DNA from: Mimachlamys varia
Taxonomy: Eukaryota; Mollusca; Bivalvia; Pectinida; Pectinidae
Reading direction: 5' to 3'
DNA: 64,000 nt
Assembly: GCA_947623455.1 (NCBI GenBank)
Contig: OX392534.1
Coordinates: forward strand, 5,342,001 to 5,406,000
Positions 11,778 to 21,204 of this stretch are shown in pieces. A program made the translations under genes and the position numbers. Position 1 is the first letter of the stretch. Every line of letters starts with the position of its first letter. The notes under the pieces were generated by a model. The model was given only the letters and a program-made list of their open reading frames with translations. It made no database searches and had not been told where the DNA came from.

Positions 11778-12262
11778 ATGGACACTACTACCAATGAATC
11801 AGTTCATCACCATATGACAAGCTGTGTTGATCGCTTGATGACGTTTTATAATTGGAACTGTAGACTTCGTCTAACTCCATATCAACTGGCTACTGGTGGA
11901 TTTTATTATCAAGGTGTTGGTGATTATGTGACACGTTATAAGTGTGGGAAAACACTGAGATATTGGAAATTTTCCAGTGGAATGTATTAACAAAAAATGT
12001 GTTTTACCATATCCCCCCAGTACAAGTTTTCTATAGATATGGAGTCATCGGAAGTCATCAGTATGGAGAACTTATTAAAACTGACGTATGCATTCATGTT
12101 CGAGAAATCATGAATGAAAGACAATGTGACTTAAACGATGCTTTTATTCATTTAGATGATATCAAAGTGATCGAGACTTCATTCGAGAGACTCTGCATTT
12201 TTATGTCCAGCGAGGTGTTAGAAACTCTTTCGTATCACAATTATGCAATGCCGAATGGATAG
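11778..12262 (+). pseudogene. Second BIR-like gene, degenerate
   Basis: The ORF from ATG 11,778 has RLMTFYNW, then YQLATGGFYYQGVGDYV, then KCGKTLRYW: a BIR domain up to its conserved Trp, followed by TAA at about 11,988. The rest of the domain runs in a different frame (11,960-12,035) and continues as an unrecognised helical tail to 12,262. Zinc ligands are mostly lost: the first Cys is Arg (R53), only C56 remains, and the later His and Cys positions read Asn and Val. Compared with the copy at 10,749 it is both frameshifted and ligand-poor, so it is unlikely to fold as a zinc BIR. The two copies differ widely in sequence, so they are old duplicates or separate acquisitions. Confidence 0.6.
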
Positions 12263-12365
12263 TAAACGAAATCAAAACAGAAAAATAGAAAAAAATGTGT
12301 ATGTACATGTAATATGGTCAAATCTATTAATTGTGTAGAAGACTGGTTTCATAAAGCATTGTAAA

Positions 12366-13587
12366 ATGTTGAATGTAAATAAATGTTGTAATAAAAGTCA
12401 TGTACATAGATATTTTGCCTCATTGAATATGTTGACCGTTAAAGAGAAACGACTTATAGATGGAGTGTATTACGATCTGAATAAGGGAGGTGCATTTCTG
12501 AGTCCAACTAAAGTTCATCATGTATTGAAATCTCGCGGAATCACTTCACCAGGTCTATATAAGATTAGGAGATATATTCAGAGTCTAAACGATTACAGTT
12601 TACAAAAACCAGTCAAACGATCTTTCTTTGAAGTCTCTGGTCCATACGAGGAATTTCAAGCCGATCTTGCAGATGTATCGAACCTCTCGAAACAGAATGG
12701 TGGTATTCGATTCCTACTAGTAGTCATAGATGTATTCAGCCGATTCTTATGGGTGGAACCTATAAAAATGAAAACGACAAAAGATGTATTGGATGCATTT
12801 AGAAAGATAATCAATAGGAGTAAAAAGCCAAAACGTGTATATACCGATGCTGGCAAAGAATTCACGGGGAACCTGATGAAACAATATTGCAAAGACAGTG
12901 GTATTAGATGCTTTATTAGTCCTAACGATAAGAAAGCTTCGGTAGTGGATCGTTTATTTAGGACATTGAAGACCATGATGTATAGGTATTTCACAAAATA
13001 CAGAACTTACGAGTACGCAGACAAATTACAAGATTTCGTCAAGAGTTACAACGTTACACCTCATAGATCTCTAAACGGTATAACACCCAAAGATGTAAAC
13101 AAGACCAACGAAGCGGACCGTTTTGCCTATATGTACCTCAGAAAAAAACACACCAGACCTCCTGTTAGGAAAACTGTCCAGAAATCAAAATTTAGGTTTA
13201 AGATAGGAAGTCTCGTGAGAATCTCACACTTAAAGCAACCGTTTACAAAAGCTTATCAGCAGCAATGGTCGTCAGAAATCTTCAAGGTCAAGAAACGTTT
13301 CTTACGTCAAGGAATACCACAAATACCAATTGGTCGACTTTTTAAACGAACCAATGATGGGTAACTTTTATCAGGCCGAACTACAGATAGTGGACAAGGA
13401 CGAAAACACACTATGGTACATCGAGGAAAAATTAAAAGAACGTAAGAGAGCAGGTAAAACTGAATGGTTCGTCAAATTCGAAGGCAGGCCGTCTAAATAT
13501 AACCAGTGGATAGCAAAGAAAGACATCATAGATGTAAGCAAAGCCGAAGATGTCACATTACGTAGTCATTCACAACGACGGAAGTAG
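12366..13587 (+). pseudogene. Polinton-type retroviral-like integrase with C-terminal chromodomain, one frameshift
   Basis: ORF 12,366-13,364 (332 aa) encodes an rve/DDE integrase. An N-terminal helical domain (LIDGVYYDL, residues 30-38) is followed by the core: FQADLAD (D100/D103), LLVVIDVFSRFLWVEPIK, VYTDAGKEF (D161), then KKASVVDRLFRTLK. The family has Glu in 'SVVERF'; here residue 195 is Asp. A chromodomain in another frame (about 13,330-13,587) has FYQAELQ, then WFVKFEG and YNQWIAKKDI, so a frameshift near 13,330 separates core and chromodomain. These proteins, annotated in many invertebrates after C. elegans F54H12.3, insert Polinton/adintovirus DNA. The 3' end overlaps the next gene by 38 nt. 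With a frameshift and an altered catalytic residue it is probably inactive. Confidence 0.85.
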
Positions 13588-14035
13588 GAAATACTTTCCA
13601 CAAAACAAACCTTACTATTTCGGCGTACATTTCCAGACACCGCTAAATCTACAGGGAACTTGGAAAGTGGCGTTAATGGACATAACATCAACAACGAGTG
13701 GAACGAAGAACAGACAAAATGTATACCTACACAGTGACGTGTGTGAAGAAGGCTTTGTCGATGGTGAAAAGGAAACTTGTCTTTTTCCCATCAGAGCAGT
13801 TAAGGTAGCAAATTCGTCCCAATCGTTCGATGTTCCATACTACATGCCTGTAAAAAAGTCGGAGGTTAGAGACGTTGAATTTTATATAAAGACAGGAAAA
13901 GGTGAAATCGCTTCATTCTTAAAATATCGAGTGACGATTACACTTCATTTTAAGCAATATCCTTTTCTATCAAGAATGTTACAAAGATGTACGTTCCTTA
14001 CGTGGGAAAAGGGATCAAATATTATCAAGAGGTAG
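13550..14035 (+). CDS. Minor capsid (penton-like) protein of the Polinton-like element
   Basis: 161-aa ORF from ATG 13,550, overlapping the integrase end by 38 nt. The start YVVIHNDGSRKYFPQNKPYY, then a 'PLNLQGTWKVALMDI' segment, and a C-terminal 'KTGKGEIASF...YRVTITLHF' segment match a small protein that recurs next to F54H12.2-type capsid genes in invertebrate Polintons. That protein is read as a single-jelly-roll minor capsid or penton protein. The last ~20 residues overlap the next ORF and look unlike the family, so the true end may be nearer 13,965 with a small frame slip. Otherwise the frame is open, better preserved than its neighbours. The structural role is inferred from position and family. 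Confidence 0.65.
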   Translation: MSHYVVIHNDGSRKYFPQNKPYYFGVHFQTPLNLQGTWKVALMDITSTTSGTKNRQNVYLHSDVCEEGFVDGEKETCLFPIRAVKVANSSQSFDVPYYMPVKKSEVRDVEFYIKTGKGEIASFLKYRVTITLHFKQYPFLSRMLQRCTFLTWEKGSNIIKR

Positions 14036-14280
14036 CACGTGGAAAGGAAAATGCCTTTTCAGAAAACACAAAACGAAACGTGAAGCAATTCGGTGGGGGA
14101 TTGTCACAGAATAGGAACGAATTCATGATTCCTATCGATAAAAACGATAAAGAGGGAGAGAAGTCTTTACCTGCGAGGGAGGTAAATGTAAACATGGTTC
14201 GCCAGGTCAGCAAATTAAGTCGTAGAACAAGCCAAGTCAGAGATGAAAAGGAAACGCGCCCCACATCGTCGTCAGTCTAG
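13987..14280 (+). CDS. Small virion-like protein (97 aa), Gly-rich then polar
   Basis: ATG 13,987 lies inside the end of the minor-capsid ORF (49-nt overlap), and the end overlaps the next basic ORF by 38 nt. It begins MYVPYVGKGIKYY, has an FGGGL stretch near residue 35, and ends in a Ser/Thr/Arg tail. A short protein with a hydrophobic/Gly start between the minor and major capsid genes is a common arrangement in Polinton/adintovirus clusters, where such proteins are compared with adenovirus core or membrane-active components. I cannot assign a function from sequence; family membership is inferred from position. Confidence 0.45.
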   Translation: MYVPYVGKGIKYYQEVARGKENAFSENTKRNVKQFGGGLSQNRNEFMIPIDKNDKEGEKSLPAREVNVNMVRQVSKLSRRTSQVRDEKETRPTSSSV

Positions 14281-14455
14281 CAGGAAACGTCGACGTGTAC
14301 ACACTTCACAGATGCACCTGAAGAAACCAAGAACAATAAAAGCACCACGGATGGTGAGTAAACTGAAAAGGAAAACAGGTAAAGCAGAACGGAAGGCGAG
14401 TAAAGTGAACAGAAAATCGGTCAAAAGGAACAAAAGGAATCTGATATCACAATGA
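14243..14455 (+). CDS. Arg/Lys-rich core-like protein (70 aa)
   Basis: ATG 14,243 to TGA 14,453-14,455. Nearly half the residues are Arg or Lys (MKRKRAPHRRQSSRKRRRV...), with no acidic stretch, as expected for a small DNA-condensing core protein like those of adenoviruses. Its stop overlaps the next start as ATGA at 14,452-14,455, and its start lies within the previous ORF. This gives a chain of three overlaps across four genes. Low-complexity basic ORFs can arise by chance, but the overlap geometry and position argue for a real gene. The role is inferred. Confidence 0.5.
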   Translation: MKRKRAPHRRQSSRKRRRVHTSQMHLKKPRTIKAPRMVSKLKRKTGKAERKASKVNRKSVKRNKRNLISQ

Positions 14456-15813
14456 CTGCGTTAAACAAAGATTTTTTCAGAGAAGCACAACCGTCAGAAT
14501 TAGCCGTATTTGACCTTCCATCTACACAGACAGCCGTGGAAAGTGTTTACTCTCAAGACGTGTTACCGATAACGCAGATCACGAGCGATTCCGTCGTAGA
14601 ATTCATTGCTAGTGGACAGAACGGAATGGAATTGATCGATTTTCAGAATACTTTAATATATGCCAAGGTAAAAATAACGGAAGCGGACGGAAGCGCCATT
14701 GCTCTTACAGATGACGTGGGACCAGTCAATTTGTTTTTACTTTCTTTATTTTCTCAAGTAGACGTTACTCTACAGGGGAAGATTGTCGTGTCTACGACGA
14801 GCCATTACCCTTACATGGCAAAGAAGCAAAGACGACCCAATTGACTACTCAGATATGGTTTGAAGACGACGAGGGAGGCATGAACGAATATAGTCCTAGA
14901 ACCGGTTCAAACGTAGGTTTGCTCACAAGAGCTGAAATGCTTGAAGGTGGGAAAGTGGTAGACGTGGTTGGCCCGCTCTATCACGATTTATTTTAGATGG
15001 ATAGGTATCTGTTGAATCAAGTTAAAGTCAACGTCAAATTGTATCGATCAAAACCAAGTTTTTGTCTCGTGTCCGGCACTTCATCGGCCGATTACAAGGT
15101 GACATTCGAAGACATTCGACTGCGTGTGAGCAAAGTCAAGGTCAATCCAGCTGTCATTTATGCACAAAATCAAGCACTAGAAGTGACCATGGACATGCAG
15201 ATGGCCATTCCTATAGGAACGACAAACTTTACCTACGATAATATATTTCAAGGCATGAGACCAAATCTTGTGGGGGTTGGATTTGGGAATGCCACTGGAA
15301 CCACCGGTGATTATGAACAGAAACCTTGGTTTTTCAAACCCTATGACGTCACATCTATAGGACTCTACGTAGACGGAATACCAAGTGGGTGGTAACCCTT
15401 TAAAACTCAAATACGGAGCGGTCGGTGGTCAAACCACCATTCCCGTTCTGAAGAGCATGTTACAATCGACGGAAAAATGGCTCAACGGTGCCGGTTCTAA
15501 CATGGAGAGGGAAGACATTGCAAAAGGATATGCGCTCTACACATTTGAATTGGAACCTACTTTCCAAACCAATCAATATCTCACCTTATTGAAACAAGAA
15601 AACATCAGACTAGAGGTCATCTTTGGAGAGGCACTGACAGCAGCGGTGTCCTGTGTTATTTACTATGAATACCCAGGCTACTTCGATATTCATTCGAAAA
15701 GGGTCTGCTTGGGTACTCAAAAAAATTATCAAGCTAGAAATACACGTTGCAAATTACTCACTCTTGAGTGGTTCCTCCTACGTACCGACTCCATCTACTT
15801 TCAAACGTCATAA
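14452..15813 (+). pseudogene. Double-jelly-roll major capsid-like protein (F54H12.2 type), several breaks
   Basis: Family blocks appear in order but in alternating frames. Segment 1 (14,452-14,844) has PSELAVFDLPSTQTAVES and then GPVNLFLLSLFSQVDVTL. Segment 2 (about 14,841-14,993) has TQIWFEDDEGG. An in-frame TAG at 14,994-14,996 precedes DRYLLNQVKVNVKLYRSK (14,997 on, same frame). Then AVIYAQNQALE and KPWFFKPYDV run to TAA near 15,395. A frame change near 15,385-15,395 leads to the last segment, with YALYTFELEP and LLKQENIRLEVIFGEAL, ending by about 15,710-15,813. So there are two frameshifts and one stop, possibly one more near the end. The protein is the hexon-like capsid of Polinton/adintovirus elements, widely annotated as 'F54H12.2-like'. 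About 450 aa of recognisable sequence is close to full length. Confidence 0.82.
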
Positions 15814-15959
15814 AATAGTAATTATTATTAGAAAGGATCAAACAACACAGAAATAAAGAATATGAAACTTTTTTTATTTGGCGATATGTGGTCACGGCTT
15901 ATATATTTTTTACAATATGTTTGTCTGCCGCAAATGGTCAGCCATAGTTTACACACAAT

Positions 15960-16145
15960 TCATTTCAAAATTCAATCAATTCAATATTCACTCAATTCAA
16001 TATTCACTCAATTCAATATAAACTCAATTCAATATTCAGTAAATTCAATATTTAATCAATCCAATATTCACCCAATTTAATCTATTGAACTGCATTCACT
16101 AAATGCATCATTGAATATTCAAATGTATTCACTCAATTCAGTCAA
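15960..16145 (+). repeat. AT-rich short tandem repeat (CAATTCAATATTCACT)
   Basis: About ten imperfect copies of a 16-17-bp motif, TCAATTCAATATTCACT, with scattered substitutions, just past the capsid pseudogene. ORFs that cross it (15,862-16,080 and 16,161-16,349) are low complexity and have no recognisable protein signal. Confidence 0.8.
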
Positions 16146-16468
16146 GTGTAAGAATTCACAATGTTTAAATTACTAATAAATTTCCAATCAAATTCTCAAT
16201 CTAATTCACTTCAATCATTTGTTAAAGAAGTATACTTTGACCCCGATAACGGCGATCAAAAACTATTACTTCCCTTAATTGTCCAGGAACTTGTAGAATT
16301 TGGCGTGAATCTGCCAAATGGTCACTGTGGGGCGATAGCCCAACCGTGACCACCGCCACACACTAGTGGGGAGGAAGCGGCAAATTCTCTTCCCGTGACT
16401 ACATACTCCTCTCTGTGCTCCCTATAATTCAGATATTACTTATTAACCAGGTTCACTAAACCAACGAT

Positions 16469-17106
16469 TCAATCCATATCTGGAGGAAAAACAGAACCCG
16501 CTTTTGTCCAGAGTTCCTCAACGCTCCCTTGTAGACCATTCAGAAATATGTTACTACCTGCGACTGACAAATGGACCCCTTCACAATAGAGGTTAGGGCT
16601 CTTACGAGTGATATCTGGATGCTTGATATAACCCTCCCCCCACCCGCTATCTATGACAGTTTTCGCGCACGCACTATTCAACCTAACCCTACAGCGATCC
16701 ATTGCATCATATTCCTCGGGGGTGCAACCCCTCCATTGCAAACGAGGTAAAATTTGAGACCAAATCATCTTTTTCCCTGGAAATTTATGCACAACTTGAA
16801 CAAGTGTAGCTCGAGCTTTGTGAACTATGTCACCAGGAAGACTTCCCCCAATATCATTTCCTCCAAAATGTAACAAAATGAAATGTGGGACTGGCCCTAT
16901 GGAGTCTAGAAGATTAATTTTTTTTCAAGGTTTTCAAGTTTAAGTCCCCCATAGCCTTGCCACCAAATATTTACACTAATAGTCCGGTTGCCAAACCCAA
17001 GATTTTTGGAGAACCTTGCAATAGGGTCCGTACAAAGTTTTTTTGCTGTTTCTAAACCTCTGAGGCGTGCTCTTAAAGAATCTGGATGATGCCACTCTGT
17101 CATCAT
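16469..17106 (-). pseudogene. SGNH/GDSL-hydrolase-like domain of a mobile-element ORF, frameshifted
   Basis: On the minus strand a first segment (17,106 to about 16,906) has FGNRTISVNIWWQGYGGL. A second, in another frame (16,876-16,469), has LHFGGNDIGGSLPGD, IWSQILPRLQWRG and EGVHLSVAGSNIFLNGLQGS. The GGND and GVHLS motifs correspond to blocks III and V of SGNH hydrolases (Asn/Gly of GxND; Asp/His of the catalytic block, here with Glu-Gly-Val-His). Proteins of exactly this pattern are repeated many times in fish and bivalve genomes, within retroelement or recombinase-type elements. The frame break lies near 16,906-16,918 beside a T-rich run. The substrate is unknown. It lies opposite in strand to the virus-like cluster and looks like an independent insertion. 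Confidence 0.7.
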
Positions 17107-17119
17107 TGGGCAATCCTCA

Positions 17120-17460
17120 TAATATGCAAATGAAGGCCGCCATTACTGAAAATCTTATTTTCGTCAATATCTCGGTAACTGTACATGGTATCAAAATACT
17201 TTTGGTGTCTATCCCCATGTTCTGAGGGGAAACGAATAAGATTAAGCCATTTTAGTAAAGCTCAAACTTAAAGGTTGTGCTGAATATGCATATTAAGGCA
17301 GCCATTACTGAAAATTTCGTTTTCGTCATAATCTCAGCAATCACATATGGTATCGAACTATTTCTGCCGTCTATACGCATGTTGTCAGGGGTAAAGAACA
17401 AGATCAAACCATTTCAGTATTGATCATACCAATATTTTTGCAAAATATACAAAAATCAAC
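17120..17460 (+). repeat. Two-copy direct repeat, about 165-175 bp
   Basis: The block AATATGCAAATGAAGGC(C)GCCATTACTGAAAATCTT...GTATCAAAATACTTTTGGTGTCTAT...AAGATTAAGCCATTT at 17,120-17,285 recurs with about 80% identity at 17,283-17,450. Both copies share GCCATTACTGAAAAT and the TCTATNCNCATGTT segment. No ORF is shared. Confidence 0.75.
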
Positions 17461-17685
17461 GGCTGTGTATATCCGAGTCGTTACAGAAATAGCCTACATC
17501 CCCTTTACTTATTCTATTGCATGTTGCCACGACTAATTTGACTCAATCCTCAAACAAATCAATTTCAACAATATTGTCACAATCGTCAATCCGTCGGATA
17601 TCCTCATCCTGAATGTGAGCCGGCTTTACATTCTGTTTGAATGTCTCGTTAGAAGGTTGGAGTGACTTAAGCTCTGGAGCATTTG

Positions 17686-17975
17686 TCTCATTTTTCTACC
17701 CATCCTTCGTGACCAGACTTCTCTACGGACATCAAGACATGTTCGATGTCACTAAGCTTTGACCCTGTAGCAGGCAGCCATGAATGTTGTTGCTTCTTTA
17801 ATGATTTCATCTTTGTTCTTTCAGCTGCCTTAACCTTTTGCTGTATGATTATTACATCCGCTTCTTCATGGCAAGTCACGATATTTTCCCTGCGGAAGAC
17901 AATGCCATCCTGAATTACAACCGGTGCAGACTCAGTAGAGTAACTGAGAATAAGGTAGAGGTCATAAATCTGATA
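17686..17975 (-). pseudogene. Internally deleted minus-strand copy of a multicopy gene family
   Basis: Minus-strand translation has VVIQDGIVFRRENIVTCHEEADVIIIQQ, then KAAERTKMK, then a jump to sequence matching the plus-strand segment at 18,480-18,580 (the CTACAGGGTCAAAGC...GACATC...ATGTC...GGTCAC/GCGAAGGATGG text). It is therefore an internally deleted relative of the plus-strand copy at 18,030-18,900, arranged head to head. 'HEEAD' with downstream 'DDTDV' is typical of a large, repeat-associated metazoan family with no established function. Confidence 0.6.
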
Positions 17976-18029
17976 TGTCAGAATTTGATCTAGAAAGCAC
18001 AGAACGAACCCAATCAACAGTCTGGTCAT

Positions 18030-18900
18030 TACCTCTACTGACTCTGTACTAGTTGTAATTCAGGATGGTATTGTCTTCCACAAGGAAGACTTCATGACTT
18101 GCCACGAAAAAGCAGATAAAATAAACATACCGCAGATCGTTAAGGCAGCTAAAAGTGGCGTGAAAAAGAATCAACATTATATGTGAGGACACAAACGTTC
18201 TTGTCCTTCTGTTGCATTTCTATGGGAAAGTTAAACATGACCTGTCGTCTTACAATGGAAGGACCAAGTGCCGTACGAACTGCTTTAGACATTGGAGCAA
18301 CTGCAATTGAACAGATGGACACTTGATTTCACAACTGTCAGCTGCCCATGCCCTCTCAGACTGTGGCACTGTGGCTCAGTGCTCAGGTGTAGGACAAAAC
18401 ACTGTCATCAAAGTCCTTAAGAGTGGTGTAGAACTGCACAACTGGGGCATTTTATCTGAGGATATATATGATATCTTTGAAGAAGCGACAGTATTCATGG
18501 TTACCTCCTACAGGGTCAAAGCAAGGTGACATCAAATATGTCTGAGGTCCGGAGAGAACTCTGGTCGCGAAGGATGGATGAGAAAATGTGGCAAAGGCTC
18601 CAAAGTTTAAGACACCCCCACTGTCAAAAGAAACATCAAAGAGAACGTAAAGTGGGTGCACATTCAGACTTCCATTTGGAAATCAGCTCTCAGCTCAGAA
18701 CCTCCACCACTAGATTTTGTCGAGTTTGGATTGGAACTTGAGGAATGCACTAGATGCTTGATTCCAGTAACATTGCATCCAAACGTTAGTGTTTCTCCGC
18801 AGGAGGTGCTGAAAATGATAAAGTGTGGTTGTGCTACGAATACACCCTGTTGGACAGGAATGTATGGATGTTATACATCTCACTTGCCATGAACAATGAT
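18030..18900 (+). pseudogene. Plus-strand copy of the same HEEAD/DDTDV-type family, multiply broken
   Basis: Recognisable blocks run in order but in changing frames: the HEEAD-equivalent near 18,105 (eroded), EDTNVLVLLLHFYGK near 18,190, LISQLSAAHALSDCGTVAQC with GVGQNTVIKVLKSG (18,325-18,425), HIQTSIWKSAL near 18,656-18,690, and a Cys-rich end CLIPVTLHPNV...MIKCGCATNTPC near 18,754-18,850. This order matches many uncharacterised invertebrate proteins that occur in high copy. Its biochemical role is not known to me. It is probably a mobile-element gene rather than a host gene, broken by several stops and shifts. Confidence 0.65.
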
Positions 18901-18988
18901 AAGTTGATGTCACTGGGACGCAAACTGCCAGAATGGGCAAACCCGACGTGTTGATGACTGGCAATGTTGTTGAAAGTGATGTGTTTGA

Positions 18989-19243
18989 GGAATGAGACAT
19001 TTGGTTTGGCTTATTTAGTTTTACGTCCTATTTACAGCCAGGGTCATTTAAAGACGTGCCAGGTTTTGAAGGTGGAGAAAAGCCGCAGTACCCGACGAAA
19101 AACCAACGACCTACGGTCAGTACCTGGCAACTCCCCTTCATGGGAACGTGGGATTCGAACTCGCAACCCAGAGGTGGAGGATTAGTGGTAGAATGTTGGA
19201 ACACCTTAACCACTCGGCCACAGCGGCCCTGCGGAATGAGACA
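18989..19243 (-). mobile_element. tRNA-derived SINE with perfect 11-bp target duplications
   Basis: Target duplications GGAATGAGACA at 18,989-18,999 and 19,233-19,243 flank the element 19,000-19,232. On the minus strand it begins GGCCGCTGTGGCCGAGTGG (Pol III A-box, Leu/Ser-tRNA-like with a long variable arm) and has the B-box GAGTTCGAATCCC. It ends in TGTAAATAGGACGTAAAAC, a tail seen in many mollusc SINEs. The tRNA-like head and perfect duplications show a fairly recent insertion. It lies just downstream of the multicopy pseudogene. Confidence 0.92.
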
Positions 19244-19911
19244 AATTAGCAGTTGCGCCATGCATTAGCATAAGTAAAGGGGATGATCTGTGCACGTGGC
19301 GACTTTGAAATGATATTGGTGTGATCGGTGCTGAAATTGTTTAATCTGATTCTTTATCCCTGACATCATGTGTATAGACGCCATAATTATTTTGATACAA
19401 TATGTAGTTGCTGAGATATTGAGGAATTCAAGATTCTCAGTAAAGTCTAGAATTGATTCAGTGTAAATGTTATAATATAATAAATTTCATTTGTCGCATG
19501 TAATTATGTATTAATAATTTCGCTTAATTTATCTTTTTTCTCCGCTAAATATGCCTAAATGACTTCCTGTTCTCAATTAGGGGAGGTAACTAGCGCGAAC
19601 TAAAATTTATAGAATTTTGTGGTTACTTCCCCTGGCGTAAAAAAAATATTGTTAGTGGAAAGTTATAAGAAGATGTCAGCCGGTATAAATCATTTCGGCG
19701 CATTTATATGTATGCATTAAATGATGTATACCGTTACCAGTTCTTGCCACGTGGAGGCCTCCTCTTTCAAGAACCAAAATGTTTTTTTTGTATGCGTACA
19801 TATGACCTCATGCGTGGTCAACGTTCGGCGTCAGGTAGCTGGCATGGTTACGTCCCTGTTGTAGCGATACGGCTGAAAAAAAAATAACTTCATTAAAAAA
19901 ACAGTCACACG

Positions 19912-19917
19912 TTTATT
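19912..19917 (-). terminator. Poly(A) signal AATAAA for the MULE-type gene
   Basis: TTTATT on the plus strand reads AATAAA on the minus strand, 123 nt past the TGA at 20,040-20,042. Confidence 0.55.
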
Positions 19918-20039
19918 TACAATACACTGTTCGTATTTTTTCATGTTTGAATTACTATTAAAACAAAAGATTCACATTGCGCCGTTATTTTTCACCGATA
20001 TGTATAACTTTCATGTTACTTTATATATCTATCCTTACC

Positions 20040-20896
20040 TCATTCGTCGTCAGCTGTTGGGCGGATCATTGCTGGACAATAACTCTTCCCGACGGTCTTC
20101 AGGAAGGTCGAGCTTGACATTTCCTGCTCAGCATACTAGAAGAAAAAATGAATACACTAAAAAAACTATTTTATGGTTCATCACCGATTTATAAGTGATT
20201 ATAGATGTGTAATGTACACATTTCCATTTTTTACTTATATAAATATAGTATTTTGCTATCTTAAGTTTGACGTACCTGGTCCCATAGTGTCACGATTTTC
20301 CCCTGAATTCGCCGGTAAACGGTCGTCTGCTGGCGACGCAGGGCTTGCTCCGCGACGAGCCTCATCTGAAGGGTGACCAGACGGCCTTCCTGGTGTAGCA
20401 GAGGGATGAGCATGTAAAACGGCAGGTTCGCTCGACGCGCCTTGGTGTTGATCCTGCGATGCCAACCTAGGAACAAAATGAATCATATAATCATGTGGAA
20501 ATAAAACAACTGAACATGTTCTTATATTAAGAAGGAAATATAAAATGATATATGACTTAATTTAATTTTTTTAAAAAATAAGATTTTTTATGACATAATA
20601 TCAAATTGATATTACAACTTACCTTCAACGTCGTTGTTGGTGCGGAATAACTGTCGGTGGACGCACCAGTTGGCAGTTGACCACACACTGCTTCTGAACC
20701 AGTATCTGAAAAGTACAAAGGAACAATGTTTCGAAGTATGAACACTGATTTTAAAATAGTAATATAAATGGAGCGACCACTTTATTTCAGGTTTCAAAAT
20801 ATAGGAACATTAGCTATACCTGTCAAGGTAATCCACAAGCTGGGTCAGCTCTGGCGTGTTGGTGAGTCGTCTCAGCTTCACGAAAGCGTCGTGGAT
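20040..20896 (-). CDS. MULE-transposase-associated gene, four C-terminal exons with intact splice sites
   Basis: Minus-strand exons 20,896-20,820, 20,705-20,623, 20,466-20,276 and 20,135-20,040 each have AG/GT borders (for example TTTTCAG|, |GTAAGT, CCTAG|, CAG|GTACGT, TTCTAG|), and the phases fit without a stop until TGA 20,040-20,042. The product reads IHDAFVKLRR...LVDYLDR, YWFRSSVWS...RTNNDVEGWH, NLPFYMLIPLLHQEG and LQMRLVAEQ, ending in a Ser/Thr-rich tail. The NND(V/L)EGWH motif is typical of the C-terminal part of invertebrate MULE-type transposase/FLYWCH-associated proteins. The MULE catalytic domain would lie further 5', where the sequence beyond 20,900 no longer matches, so the gene is 5'-truncated or its upstream exons are missing. 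It is more GC-rich than its surroundings. Confidence 0.7.
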
Positions 20897-21204
20897 CTGA
20901 GTCGACAGATTATGAGACACGGAAATTTTGCGTGTTTTTGGAGGTTTATGAAATAAAAATTATCCATCTTTCCAACGGTACCAAGCGTTTTTTTCGTACC
21001 TCAAATAGAAATGTGATTTCTGATGCAATAAAAGTAGGTGGGGTCGATTTTTCGATCTGGAAAGCTTTCCACCCTTTAGCTTTTAATGACCATTGAGGGG
21101 GCATTTTTATCGAAAATTGATCTTAACCACCCAAATGTGTCAAATTACTCTAAACACCCTATTTTAGGTACAAAACTAGCTGTAACAAATTTTCAGGTCC
21201 CTGT

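Noticed and set aside
15862..16349. ORFs across the AATTCAATATTCACT repeat
   Set aside because: Low-complexity translation, no family match, interrupted by the repeat.
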